64,000 nucleotides of DNA from Geobacter sp. UBA2189. GTDB lineage: Bacteria > Desulfobacterota > Desulfuromonadia > Geobacterales > Pseudopelobacteraceae. Below the pieces are notes generated by a model. It was not told the DNA's origin and made no database searches. It saw only the letters and a list, made by a program, of their open reading frames with translations. The position numbers and the translations under genes are program-made. Location of the stretch: positions 59,125 to 123,124 of the forward strand of contig DCVL01000014.1 of assembly GCA_002328035.1 (NCBI GenBank), read 5' to 3'. Shown in pieces: positions 10,901 through 19,398 of the stretch (the first letter of the stretch is position 1; each line of letters opens with the position of its first letter).

Positions 10901-11587
10901 GTTAACAGTTCTGAAGATGTTGTTTCAGAGATTGTTCAGGAGGCTCTTCTTAACCATGGTTTCGACAGGAAATGGCAGATAGCTGTTACTGACATGATTT
11001 GTGGTGTTTTATCAACCAGACTCCCATCCATAAATAAAGGCTTTAGTCTTTCTGAGATAAAAAGAGGTAGATGGCTGCCGGAGCTTGAATTCTTTTTTCC
11101 ACTTAAATTTATCAGATCAGAATCGCTGGGCGGATGCTTGAGACGTTATGGACACTCTTATACTGCGGCGGATCTTGAGGCGGTCTCATCGGCTCTGCAG
11201 TTCAGGCCTGTAAGGGGTGTTGTCAGAGGTTTCATGGATCTTGTTTTTGAACATGAAGGGCTCTACTACCTGCTGGACTGGAAGTCCAACCATCTGGGGT
11301 ATTCAGTTGAGGATTACGGCAAAGAGGCTTTAAAGCGTGAGATGGAAATGAATCTTTACCCCCTGCAGTATCTCCTCTACACAGTTGCTCTTAACCGGTT
11401 CCTTGCTATTCGCCTTCCTGAATACAATTACGAAAAGAATTTCGGAGGAGTCTACTACCTGTTTCTGCGAGGCATGAGCAGTGCGCAATCCGAATCTTTC
11501 GGCATATTTTATGATGTCCCACCTTTGAGGCTGGTTGAAGATCTTACCGCTTTATTTGTTGAGTCTGAATACCAGGTTTCTGTATGA
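7979..11587 (+). CDS. recB: Exodeoxyribonuclease V subunit beta (RecB)
   Basis: About 1202 residues from ATG 7979. An in-frame ATG nine codons earlier (7952) exists, but the family usually begins about a dozen residues before the conserved QG-x-x-LIEASAGTGKT segment; neither start has a strong ribosome site. Superfamily 1 helicase motifs are complete: Walker A ASAGTGKT (residues 19-26), DEFQD (377-381), GDPKQAIYSFRG and a C-terminal helicase block. The RecB-type nuclease domain is present with Asp1087 in GFMDLVF and the DWK triad residues Asp1100/Lys1102, so both helicase and nuclease should be active. It overlaps recD by 4 nt (ATGA), indicating translational coupling. Confidence 0.95.
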   Translation: MNELDHLRIEIQGRHLIEASAGTGKTFAIALLYLRILVEQRLEPAQILVVTYTEAATKELKGRIRARIREALLLFEGGKSDDPLLQGLYNNVNGLWGEKADVRWLLDRGLKLFDTASIFTIHGFCRRVLLENAFESGSRYDTELITDQKPLLGEIVDDFWRRSFFCSSSKMLHHLLESGMSSDSLRQFASRLAGNRWVKIIPQFDAAAIEIIESESLKIYQELQSLWKKRRNEIVDLISTDKGLKRAEKTYRADLLQDYFEQMDAFTAAENPFDLPADFERFCSSGIARGTKPTGTVPQHPFFDCCELLKNKVDERLLAFRAELIDFCNKELPTRKEQRNVRFFDDLLNDLSDALSSEKGTLLAKRLRGTYRAALIDEFQDTDPVQYRIFDRIYDNSTLPLFLIGDPKQAIYSFRGADIFAYMRAAKGMPEERRFTLTKNWRSTPSLLDAFNRIFSSERSPFIYDQIQYHPLVSGKETGAEFTTGSESQAPMQICLLPANDLNVTKAQKIIPKLVSVEISKLLDEGLKGKSLIGDKPVEPADIAVIVRSHRQAGEIRNALNMLGIPSVLRSEMTVFDTGEATQLSVLLKALLEPSSESAIRAALISDLFGLSGSNIARLVDDEAGWDNYLQRFHEYHQIWRDKGFILMARLLLNREGVRGRLLKYPDGERRLTNLLHCLEIIHAREHESSAGMEALASWFNERICLKQGTDEHEIRLETDEKAVKILTVHISKGLEYPIVFCPFLWNGIIDDNQLISFHNDYDLVKDYGSADFELNRVSARKELLAESLRLLYVAVTRARYRCYLYTGKVIAGSGGNRPETSPVAWLLHASRTVREEKRDLVTALADHFKGLSAESIEEQLETIALESDSSISIKKTDFEEEGINWGGSVAAEQLTCRRFKGTIRNDWRVTSFTAFAAHDPKRVELPDRDESASVFEKEKRRSDSSDNSLGIFSFPKGARAGVFLHSIFEKIDFVNSSEDVVSEIVQEALLNHGFDRKWQIAVTDMICGVLSTRLPSINKGFSLSEIKRGRWLPELEFFFPLKFIRSESLGGCLRRYGHSYTAADLEAVSSALQFRPVRGVVRGFMDLVFEHEGLYYLLDWKSNHLGYSVEDYGKEALKREMEMNLYPLQYLLYTVALNRFLAIRLPEYNYEKNFGGVYYLFLRGMSSAQSESFGIFYDVPPLRLVEDLTALFVESEYQVSV

Positions 11588-13392
11588 AGATTGAATTCAG
11601 AACGATTGATTGCAAATTTGCCGATTTTATCTGCAGAAAAGCTGCTGCCGGAACCGCAGTTGTTCTATGGCCTGTAACTGCGCTTTTAAGCATGACTGTC
11701 GGGCAGGGGAATATCTGTCTTGTTCTTGCCGATATTGCCGGCTCTGATTATTCAATTAACGGTTCAGAGTTCAGTATTCCGGAGGAGGATAAACTCGTTT
11801 CCGTTTTAAGTTCATCTCATCTGGTTGGTAAACCTGGTGATTTTTTCCCCCTGATACTTGATGAAAATGGACGTATTTATCTGCATCGCTACTGGCATTA
11901 TGAGCAGGATCTTGCCAGGATTATATTGAGAATGGCCTCCTTTACCGAGTCTTTATCTGAGGAGAGGCTGCGTAGCTCTCTTGAACGCTTATTTCCGGTA
12001 AAGGATAAAGGTGAGACTGATTGGCAGTCGGTGGCTGCCATAGCCGCCTTGAGAAAACGGTTTTGTCTGATTTCCGGTGGTCCAGGAACTGGCAAGACAG
12101 CAACCGTGATCAGGATAATTGCCATGCTGCTTGAACAGTATCCCGAAAAAAAACTGAGGGTTGCCCTTGCTGCCCCGACAGGCAAGGCTGCCGCAAGGCT
12201 TAAGGAATCAATTCTAAGGATTAAAGAGACCCTGGAGTCTCCTGATGATATCAGGCAGCGGATTCCATCTGATGTATCGACCATACATCGTCTCCTTGGG
12301 ACAATACCCGGTTCTGTAAGATTTAGTTACTGCGCCGAAAATCGGATGCCGTTTGATCTGCTGGTTATTGATGAGGCTTCAATGGTGGATCTGCCTCTTA
12401 TGTCAAAACTACTTACCTCTCTCAAAAATGATGCCCGTCTCATACTTCTTGGCGACAGGGAACAGTTGGCTTCAGTTGAGGCAGGTGCTGTGCTGGGAGA
12501 TATCTCAGGCAATGGAAGGCCAGAGATATTCTCTTCCGAGTTTTGTAAACTGTTTGCAAAGCTGACCGGAAGAACTATTTCTTCTGGCTGTTTTGATGAA
12601 AAAGAGCCGAGGCTTGCCGATACCATGGTTCTACTCAAAAGGAATTATCGTTTTAAGTCTGAGAGTGGTATTGCTCTTCTTGCCTCTGCCATAAATAAAG
12701 GTGATGGCCATAAGGCTATGGAATTGCTGGATGATGAGAGTCTGCCCCTGATAAGATGGCACTCCGTACCGTCGCCGGAGCAGTTGAAATCTCTTATTAA
12801 AGGACAGGTTCTGAATGGTTACCGTTATTGTCTGGAAGCGGAGACTGCTCTGGAGGCTCTTTCCCGCTTTGATTCGTTCCGTCTGTTATCTGCGCTGAGA
12901 GAAGGGCCGTTTGGAGTAGCGGAAGTTAATTGTCTGATTGAGGAGATACTTTCTGAACATGGTCTTATAAACCCAACCAGCCGCTGGTATAAGGGGCGTC
13001 CGGTGATTGTTACGACAAATGATTACAATTTGAAGCTGTTTAACGGTGATATCGGACTGATCTTTACTGATGAAAATGGCAGACCGAAGGCCTGTTTTCC
13101 TGATTCTGCTGGAGGAGTGAGGTCGGTATCCGTTTTCCGGCTGCCAGAGCATGAAACGGTATTTGCGATGACGGTTCACAAAAGCCAGGGAAGCGAATTT
13201 GACAATGTTCTGATGGTTTTGCCTGATCATGCTGCATCTCTACTCTCTAAGGAGTTGATCTATACAGGGATTACCAGAGCCAGAAAATCCGTTTCTATTA
13301 TTGGCAACAGAGAGCTGTTTATTGCTGCTGTCTCACGCAGGGTTGAGAGAAAATCAGGTCTGGCGGATGCCCTCTTTAATATCGGCGGTTAA
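11584..13392 (+). CDS. recD: Exodeoxyribonuclease V subunit alpha (RecD)
   Basis: 602 residues, typical for RecD. It is the 5'-3' superfamily 1 motor of RecBCD. Walker A GGPGTGKT is at residues 165-172, the DEAS Walker B at 263-266, and the C-terminal MTVHKSQGSEFD motif begins near residue 529. The N-terminal region before the motor is the RecB-contact domain of the family. The start overlaps recB (ATGA). The gene ends 14 nt before the convergent nudC, with no obvious terminator hairpin between them. Confidence 0.94.
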   Translation: MKIEFRTIDCKFADFICRKAAAGTAVVLWPVTALLSMTVGQGNICLVLADIAGSDYSINGSEFSIPEEDKLVSVLSSSHLVGKPGDFFPLILDENGRIYLHRYWHYEQDLARIILRMASFTESLSEERLRSSLERLFPVKDKGETDWQSVAAIAALRKRFCLISGGPGTGKTATVIRIIAMLLEQYPEKKLRVALAAPTGKAAARLKESILRIKETLESPDDIRQRIPSDVSTIHRLLGTIPGSVRFSYCAENRMPFDLLVIDEASMVDLPLMSKLLTSLKNDARLILLGDREQLASVEAGAVLGDISGNGRPEIFSSEFCKLFAKLTGRTISSGCFDEKEPRLADTMVLLKRNYRFKSESGIALLASAINKGDGHKAMELLDDESLPLIRWHSVPSPEQLKSLIKGQVLNGYRYCLEAETALEALSRFDSFRLLSALREGPFGVAEVNCLIEEILSEHGLINPTSRWYKGRPVIVTTNDYNLKLFNGDIGLIFTDENGRPKACFPDSAGGVRSVSVFRLPEHETVFAMTVHKSQGSEFDNVLMVLPDHAASLLSKELIYTGITRARKSVSIIGNRELFIAAVSRRVERKSGLADALFNIGG

Positions 13393-13406
13393 ACTTGGGA
13401 AGCCGT

Positions 13407-14363
13407 TCAGACAGATCCGAAGCTGTCTATAAGAAACCTGGCAATGCTGCGTTGAGATGGTAGTCTTGAAGGCAGTGAACCGATTGTAAACCATCTGGCA
13501 TCGTCAACCTCCTTGCCATCAACCTTAACCTCTCCTGAAGCGTAATCTGCAACAAAGCCTACCATAAGTTGAGATGGAAAAGGCCATGCCTGGCTGGCAA
13601 CATATCTGACATTCTTGATCTTTACCCCTGTCTCCTCCATTGCCTCACGGATAGCGCATTCCTCGAGCGACTCCCCGAGATCGAGAAAGCCGGCAACGAG
13701 GCTGTAACGCCCTGCAGGCCATTCCGGCTTGTGTATCATAAGTAGCTGGTTATCTCGTCGGATAACTACTATGGCGCATGGGTGGATATGGGGATAATGT
13801 TCTGCCCCGCAGCCATTGCATTTTTTCCCCCAGGTTTCCGGTAGTTCTAGAAGGCTCCCGTTGCAGATCGAACAGAAACGGCTTGTCTTTTGCCAGTTGA
13901 GAAGTTGCTTTCCAACTCCGGCAAGGCTGAGTAGATCAGGAACAAGCTTGTCCTGAAAGACATTGAACGGTTCAAGTATGAATCCGGATGGTGGCTCTGT
14001 ATCATCAGATATGGAGAGAGCCCTTACAGGTTGTCCATTAAGTGACGCAAAGGTGAGAGGCTTTACCTCATCTAAAAGCCAGTCAGGTAAGGTGCCGGTT
14101 GGCAGTCTAAAGTTATCCCCTTCTTCCTGCAAAAGGATATTGCCCCCTTTAAGAATTATCCAGATCCCTTCCGTATTATAGTTTTCCTCCTGCGGTGCAG
14201 GGTGCAGCAAAAATCCTTCCGGCATGGAAATACGGTTAAAGGGCAGGTTTACCGTTTCCGGATACGGGAGTTGAGGTTCACTCTTGTTTGCTCCAAGTTC
14301 ACGTTTTATCGCAGCTACCGCCCCCGGAAGCTTACAGGAGGCACCTGAAAAAGGGCTGTGCAT
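13407..14363 (-). CDS. nudC: NAD(+)/NADH pyrophosphatase (NudC-type Nudix hydrolase)
   Basis: 318 residues from ATG 14363, preceded by a G-rich ribosome site (14371-14375). A longer frame upstream to 14570 would overlap mltG and is not favoured. A zinc ribbon is formed by Cys164, Cys167, Cys182 and Cys185. The Nudix box begins at Gly225 (G-x5-E-x7-RE-x2-EE-x-G) and is followed by SQAWPFPSQ (257-265), the signature separating NudC from other Nudix enzymes. Family members cleave NAD(H) to NMN(H) and AMP and can remove NAD caps from RNA. It is convergent with recD and divergent from mltG. Confidence 0.92.
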   Translation of the reverse strand: MHSPFSGASCKLPGAVAAIKRELGANKSEPQLPYPETVNLPFNRISMPEGFLLHPAPQEENYNTEGIWIILKGGNILLQEEGDNFRLPTGTLPDWLLDEVKPLTFASLNGQPVRALSISDDTEPPSGFILEPFNVFQDKLVPDLLSLAGVGKQLLNWQKTSRFCSICNGSLLELPETWGKKCNGCGAEHYPHIHPCAIVVIRRDNQLLMIHKPEWPAGRYSLVAGFLDLGESLEECAIREAMEETGVKIKNVRYVASQAWPFPSQLMVGFVADYASGEVKVDGKEVDDARWFTIGSLPSRLPSQRSIARFLIDSFGSV

Positions 14364-14491
14364 GTTATTTCCCCCAAACTGTTTTCTATACCTGATAGCA
14401 GACAGTGGAGAGGATTTACAGAAAAATCTAAATACTCCCAGAGTATCAAGATGTTGCTTGACGTGAGATAGAAATTCCTTACAATCCCCCA

Positions 14492-15517
14492 ATGCCTCGT
14501 TTTCTACCTGATAATTTTCTTTCATTACGCCGTTTAATCCCCGCGGTTGGAGCTGTTTTCTTTCTGGCATTTATTGTCTGGTATGTTTTGCTCCTGTACC
14601 TGCCCCCTGGTGACGGTAAACGGGTGCATGCCCTTACTGTGGCAAAAGGGGCAGGTTTTTTGACTGTAGCCAATGAGTTGAAACAGACCGGCATGATACG
14701 TAGTGCTCTGCACTTAAGGATCCTGGCTCGCTTAGGAGGGTTTGATCGGAGGATGCAGCCAGGCGATTATCGTATATCAGACAAGATGCTTCCGTCTGAG
14801 ATTCTTGAAAAAATGGCTAACGGGCAGACAGACGCATGCAGGTTTACCCTTCCTGAAGGTTATTCAATATATCAGGCTGCAGAGCTGCTTGAAAGACAGG
14901 GGATATTCAAGCGTGAAGGGTTTCTTGCCGCCTGTTCTGATGAGAAGCTGCTTGAAAGGCTTAAGATAAAAGGAAAGACGGTTGAAGGATACCTTTTTCC
15001 AGGTAGATATCAGATCGGTTTCAAGATGGATGAAGCGGCTCTGATTACAGAGATGGTTCTTGAATTCAGGCATCGTATCAAACCTTTGCAATCCCTGTTT
15101 GAACAGCATTACTTGCCACTTGGAAAGGTTTTGATTCTTGCTTCCATGATTGAGAAAGAGGCGGTTTTAGCTGAGGAAAAACCGCTTATAGCATCTGTCT
15201 TTTTAAACCGGTTGCGGATAGGCATGCCGTTGCAGAGCGACCCGACTGCCATTTACGGGGTCAAGGTCTTTGGGGGTACTGTTAAAAAACAGGATCTGCA
15301 GCGGCCTGGCGAATATAATACATATAAGATCAAGGGGTTGCCTCCCGGTCCGATAGGTAACCCCGGGTTTGATTCGATTCAGGCGGTATTGCAGCCTGCA
15401 AGGACAGATTATCTTTATTTTGTGGCCAGAAAGGATGGCACACACCAGTTTTCAATGACACTGGGTGAGCACAACAGAGGGGTTAACCGGTTTTTGAAGA
15501 AAGGTAAAAGACGCTAG
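14492..15517 (+). CDS. mltG: Endolytic murein transglycosylase MltG
   Basis: 341 residues. A short cytoplasmic N-terminus, one transmembrane helix (about 16-36) and a periplasmic YceG/MltG domain. The catalytic segment ASMIEKEA (217-224) carries the conserved glutamates, and LQSDPTAIYG follows. MltG cuts nascent glycan strands and is thought to set their length. The coding strand is divergent from nudC over 128 bp and ends 3 nt before the convergent HDOD gene. Confidence 0.94.
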   Translation: MPRFLPDNFLSLRRLIPAVGAVFFLAFIVWYVLLLYLPPGDGKRVHALTVAKGAGFLTVANELKQTGMIRSALHLRILARLGGFDRRMQPGDYRISDKMLPSEILEKMANGQTDACRFTLPEGYSIYQAAELLERQGIFKREGFLAACSDEKLLERLKIKGKTVEGYLFPGRYQIGFKMDEAALITEMVLEFRHRIKPLQSLFEQHYLPLGKVLILASMIEKEAVLAEEKPLIASVFLNRLRIGMPLQSDPTAIYGVKVFGGTVKKQDLQRPGEYNTYKIKGLPPGPIGNPGFDSIQAVLQPARTDYLYFVARKDGTHQFSMTLGEHNRGVNRFLKKGKRR

Positions 15518-15520
15518 CCT

Positions 15521-16369
15521 TTACTGAATGGATATCCCGTCAGCATCCTCGATAATGATTTCGAGTTCTGCCAGAGCGACCTCTTTAAGGCCAAGATAAT
15601 GTGCCTCTGGAGCTGCAAAAAGTGACAATGATGGGTCAGAAGGATGAAGTGAGCGCCCCAGCTTTTTGCAGGCCATGTTTGAAAGCCTGACCGCAACAAG
15701 CAGTATATTTGAATGGTCGAACTCGGCAGCATGGTGGTTTCTGGCTATATCGCAGTAAAAATCAGGGAAGTTCCAGCTCGTCATAAGGTTGTAGCCAACC
15801 TCTTCATGCATCGCTTCAATAATCTCGCCTATCAACTGATCTGAAAAATGAACTGAAGTCTCATTGTTTTTAAGGATATCATCAAGCACCTTCAAAAGAG
15901 CAAGACTTCCGATATCATGCATCAGACCACCCATAAAAGACTCTGCTGCCATTCCTGCATACCCTGCCTTGCGCGTAAGCCACTTTGCGCCGACAGCGCA
16001 GGCCAGCGAATGTCCCCAGAGTGACTGCATCATCCTGTTGAGGGTGTCGTTGGATGAGTTGTAGAATTCAAACTGGGATGCCAGCATAGCCATGTTGGCA
16101 ATTTCCTGGGCACCGAGCCGGATTATTGCATCCTTTATGGTCGCAATTTTCGTAAGTCCTGCGTAATAGGATGAGTTTGCTACCTTTAATACCCTTCCCG
16201 AAAGTGATTGATCCTCGCTGATTAACTCTATTATGTCGTCTATCTCGAAACTGCGCGAAGAGAGCAGTTGCTGTAGCTTGACAGCGACAGAGTTGAAAAC
16301 AGGCAGTTCCTGAAGATTTCCACCAAGATGTTCCTGTATCAATCTTACCAGTGGCTTTTCTGCCGTCAT
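15521..16369 (-). CDS. HDOD domain protein
   Basis: 282 residues, almost entirely one HDOD (metal-dependent hydrolase-related output) domain. Conserved features include the LPVFNSVAVKLQQL start, the SGRVLKVANSSYY block and the GGLMHDIG segment. HDOD proteins act as signalling scaffolds and usually lack phosphodiesterase activity. Its start overlaps the stop of the upstream ATPase gene (ATGA at 16366-16369), so the two are translationally coupled. The pairing suggests it may regulate or localise that ATPase; this is inference. Confidence 0.88.
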   Translation of the reverse strand: MTAEKPLVRLIQEHLGGNLQELPVFNSVAVKLQQLLSSRSFEIDDIIELISEDQSLSGRVLKVANSSYYAGLTKIATIKDAIIRLGAQEIANMAMLASQFEFYNSSNDTLNRMMQSLWGHSLACAVGAKWLTRKAGYAGMAAESFMGGLMHDIGSLALLKVLDDILKNNETSVHFSDQLIGEIIEAMHEEVGYNLMTSWNFPDFYCDIARNHHAAEFDHSNILLVAVRLSNMACKKLGRSLHPSDPSLSLFAAPEAHYLGLKEVALAELEIIIEDADGISIQ

Positions 16370-18297
16370 TTTAACACTCCCATAATCCTGCGTAGTTCAT
16401 GTAAAGGTCTTGGTTTACCAAGACGTGGCAGATCGGTGATTATCTCGCTTATTGATACAAGCCCCTGCGCCCCCTTTACCAGTCCATCCTCCATAAGGGT
16501 TACCATGCCGGATGTCTCTATACTTATCTTGCGGATATCGTAGGAGCTTTTGTGCTCAAGGATCGCATTCTTGACCATCTCGTTCATTACCAGCAGTTCA
16601 AAAATTGCGACTCGCCCTCTATATCCGGTAAAACGACAGTTTTTACAACCTCTCCCTGTTCTGAAGTTGGCACCCTGGAGGTCAACTGCCGAGATACCAA
16701 GGCGGGTCAGATCAAGCGGGGTAGGTGTGTATGGTTCGGCGCATTTCGGGCAGACCTTGCGGAGAAGCCGTTGGGCAACTATACAAACTACGGTTGAGGA
16801 GATGAGGAATGCCTCAATATTCATGTTGAGCAGTCTTATAAGGCCGCCGATGGAATCCTCGGTATGGAAGGTTGTAAGCACCTTGTGGCCGGTAAGGGCT
16901 GCCTGTATGGCTGTCTCTGCAGAGAACTGGTCACGGATTTCACCAAGCACAATTACATCCGGATCCTGTCGGACAATATGTCGTAGCGTCTCCTCAAATG
17001 TAACACCGATTTTAGGGTTTATTGAACATTGAGAGATCCCTTCTATCACATATTCAACAGGATCTTCCGCAGTAACGATGCTTGTGTTTATATTGTTGAG
17101 ATAATTAACGCACCCGTAAAGAGTGGTGGTCTTGCCTGAACCGGTCGGCCCGGTCACAATCATTACTCCGGTTGGCACCTCCAGTGCATCGTAGATAAAA
17201 TGTTCCAGCATCCTCGGAGCCATTCCGATCTCTTTTATATCAAGCAAGGTACCTTTGTTGTTGAGAAGCCTCAATACCACCTTTTCACCATAGATGGTGA
17301 TAAAGAAAGAGACCCTTAAATCCAGGTTAATTCCATGCTTACGGCTGGGAAACATGATACGGCCATCCTGATGCCGTCGTTTTTCCGCAATATCAGCCTG
17401 AGCCATTACCTTTATCCTGGTGACAAGCTGCGGGGCAATTTCCTTAGGAAAATCCTTATGGTGTCCCATTACACCGTCCTGCCTGAAGCGAACCCTGAGC
17501 CGGTCTTTAAGCGGTTCTATATGTATGTCGCTGGCCTGCTGCTCAATGGCATCTTCAAACAGGAGGTTTATCATCCCTATGATGGTATTGTCATCTGCAG
17601 CAACGGTCTGGCCGATATGTTCTATGGTTGCAAAAGCTTCGTTAAGTGAATGTTTTGAGCAAATAGCCGGTATAAAACTGCCAAGGTGTGAAGATACGGC
17701 TTCCCTTGCCCTTTGATCCAGAGGATCGGCAAAGCTGACCATTATTTGATCACCTTGACGGTAAAGCGGCAACACGTTGTATTGGCGACAGATATTAAGT
17801 GGCAGTCTTGAGAGGAGTGTTTTGTCAATCTTTACAAAATCAGGCTCAACAAGCGGATAGCCAAGCTGATAGGAGAGGGTTTCAAGCAACTTTCTCTCTT
17901 CAATAAATCCGTTCTCTACCAGCACCTGTCCCAGGCGTCTTTGACCATCGGAATCCTTCTGAATTGCCAGAGCCTGCACAAGATCCGAATCCTTAAGATA
18001 GCCAAGCTCTACCAGCAGATCTCCAAGCCGAACATTCAACTGATACTTGCGTAACGTTTTCTGCAGCTGTTCCTGGCTAATAAGACCCAGTTCCAGAAGT
18101 GTATCCAGCATTGTCTGAGGTGTTGTAAGCTTGCTATGTACCCTTACAGCATAAACCAGCTGATCCTGTGTAATAATGCCATCTTTGACCAAGAGGGTGG
18201 GGATGACGCCGATCTTTATCTCGGTGTTTTTTGGGGTAGAAGTTTGGGGAGTAATAATCATGGAATGGCAGTTTACAAACTTTTGTAAAAAATGCAA
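16366..18297 (-). CDS. GspE/PilB/MshE-type secretion ATPase
   Basis: 643 residues. The N-terminus has repeated segments with the RLGDLLVELGYL / RRLGQVLVENGF pattern, which match MshEN c-di-GMP-binding-type repeats; a GspE_N domain follows at about 130-220. The C-terminal motor has Walker A GPTGSGKT (383-390), an Asp/His-box region and a CPKC...CKNC zinc motif typical of assembly ATPases for type II secretion or type IV pili. No other pilus or secretion gene lies nearby, so its machine is unknown. An alternative ATG is at 18261. It follows rnhB by 24 nt and is coupled to the HDOD gene. Confidence 0.88.
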   Translation of the reverse strand: MHFLQKFVNCHSMIITPQTSTPKNTEIKIGVIPTLLVKDGIITQDQLVYAVRVHSKLTTPQTMLDTLLELGLISQEQLQKTLRKYQLNVRLGDLLVELGYLKDSDLVQALAIQKDSDGQRRLGQVLVENGFIEERKLLETLSYQLGYPLVEPDFVKIDKTLLSRLPLNICRQYNVLPLYRQGDQIMVSFADPLDQRAREAVSSHLGSFIPAICSKHSLNEAFATIEHIGQTVAADDNTIIGMINLLFEDAIEQQASDIHIEPLKDRLRVRFRQDGVMGHHKDFPKEIAPQLVTRIKVMAQADIAEKRRHQDGRIMFPSRKHGINLDLRVSFFITIYGEKVVLRLLNNKGTLLDIKEIGMAPRMLEHFIYDALEVPTGVMIVTGPTGSGKTTTLYGCVNYLNNINTSIVTAEDPVEYVIEGISQCSINPKIGVTFEETLRHIVRQDPDVIVLGEIRDQFSAETAIQAALTGHKVLTTFHTEDSIGGLIRLLNMNIEAFLISSTVVCIVAQRLLRKVCPKCAEPYTPTPLDLTRLGISAVDLQGANFRTGRGCKNCRFTGYRGRVAIFELLVMNEMVKNAILEHKSSYDIRKISIETSGMVTLMEDGLVKGAQGLVSISEIITDLPRLGKPRPLHELRRIMGVLK

Positions 18298-18321
18298 ACG
18301 ATGATTGGAGATCTTAAAAAA

Positions 18322-18951
18322 CTAAACCTTTTTTACACCTCTGAAGGTCATACGGTGAATCGGGGATGAACCGTGCTTCCTCAACATCTCAAGGTGGAGT
18401 CTGGAGCCATACCCCTTATGTTGAGCAAAGCGGTATTCCGGATAAAGCAGATCATATTCTCGCATAATCCGGTCACGGGTGACCTTGGCGACTATGGAGG
18501 CGGCTGCTATGGCTGCACTGAGACAGTCCCCTTTTTTAATGGTCTTTTGTTTTATAGAAGATTCGATTGTTGTTATGCCGTCAATAAGGAGGAGATCAGG
18601 GGTTGTCTTTAGCGATTCAACCGCTTCAAGCATCGCCTTGCGTGTTGCCTGCAATATGTTTATCCTGTCAATGATTCCGGCATCAACAATACCGACTCCA
18701 ATGGACGAAGCGTTGCATATTACCTGCTCATAGAGTTTTTCACGGCGAGATTCTGAGAGTTGTTTTGAATCATTTACGTCATCAATAGTTATATCTTTAG
18801 GGAGGATTACAGCGGCAGCAACGACAGGACCAGCAAGTGGTCCACGTCCTGCTTCATCAATTCCGGCAATTACCATGAATTCAGCTGTTCTGAACTGTTG
18901 ATCAAATTGATAGAGATCAAGGTTAGCTGTATGGAAGAGGTTTTGCTGCAT
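18322..18951 (-). CDS. rnhB: Ribonuclease HII
   Basis: 209 residues, normal length. RNase HII removes ribonucleotides and RNA-DNA junctions from DNA. The GIDEAGRGPLAGP motif carries the first active-site acids (Asp32, Glu33), followed by the DSKQLS segment and the AAASIVAKVTRD block. It lies downstream of rplS across a hairpin and upstream of the ATPase gene, an order (rplS-rnhB) common in bacteria. Confidence 0.95.
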   Translation of the reverse strand: MQQNLFHTANLDLYQFDQQFRTAEFMVIAGIDEAGRGPLAGPVVAAAVILPKDITIDDVNDSKQLSESRREKLYEQVICNASSIGVGIVDAGIIDRINILQATRKAMLEAVESLKTTPDLLLIDGITTIESSIKQKTIKKGDCLSAAIAAASIVAKVTRDRIMREYDLLYPEYRFAQHKGYGSRLHLEMLRKHGSSPIHRMTFRGVKKV

Positions 18952-18960
18952 TGGAATGAG

Positions 18961-18987
18961 AAAGCCCCACCAAAAGGTGGGGCTTTT
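18961..18987 (-). terminator. Hairpin between rplS and rnhB
   Basis: AAAGCCCCACC and GGTGGGGCTTT form an 11-bp perfect stem with a 4-nt loop. On the minus strand the hairpin follows rplS and is trailed by a weak CTTTCTC tail. It is probably an attenuator or intrinsic terminator that reduces read-through from the ribosomal genes into rnhB and the ATPase. Confidence 0.7.
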
Positions 18988-18996
18988 GCGGTTGGA

Positions 18997-19356
18997 TCAG
19001 GCTTGACCCGGAACGTATTTCCGCTCGCGGATTCTGGCTGCCTTGCCACGCAGTTTGCGGAGATAGTACAGCTTCGCACGACGTACGTGGCCACGGGTAA
19101 CTATTTCAATCTTCTCAATATTTGGTGAATGGAGCGGGAATACCCTTTCAACGCCTATGCCATTGGAAATCTTGCGAACAGTATATGATTCGCGTATGCC
19201 GCCGTTCTGGCGGGAGATGACTACCCCTTGGTAAGCCTGGATACGCTGCTTATCCCCTTCAACAATCTTTACATGCACCTTGACGGTGTCGCCTGTCTTG
19301 AAGGTTGGAATATTTTTTTTCATCTGCTCAAATTCAAGAATGTCTATAGTGTTCAT
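18997..19356 (-). CDS. rplS: 50S ribosomal protein L19
   Basis: 119 residues. Strong family match: the TGDTVKVHVKIVEGDKQRIQ segment, the RKISNGIGVERVFPLHSP block and the basic C-terminal tail. L19 sits at the 30S-50S interface. ATG at 19356 is preceded by GAGGAGGAG. It lies in the canonical rpsP-rimM-trmD-rplS order, with a SPOUT-type gene inserted between trmD and rplS. Confidence 0.97.
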   Translation of the reverse strand: MNTIDILEFEQMKKNIPTFKTGDTVKVHVKIVEGDKQRIQAYQGVVISRQNGGIRESYTVRKISNGIGVERVFPLHSPNIEKIEIVTRGHVRRAKLYYLRKLRGKAARIRERKYVPGQA

Positions 19357-19398
19357 GGTTACTGCTCCTCCTCGGATATACCCTTTTCAGGTTTGTTT

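Noticed and set aside
14364..14570. N-terminal extension of nudC to 14570
   Set aside because: It would overlap mltG and lacks a ribosome site; the ATG at 14363 has one and gives the normal family length.
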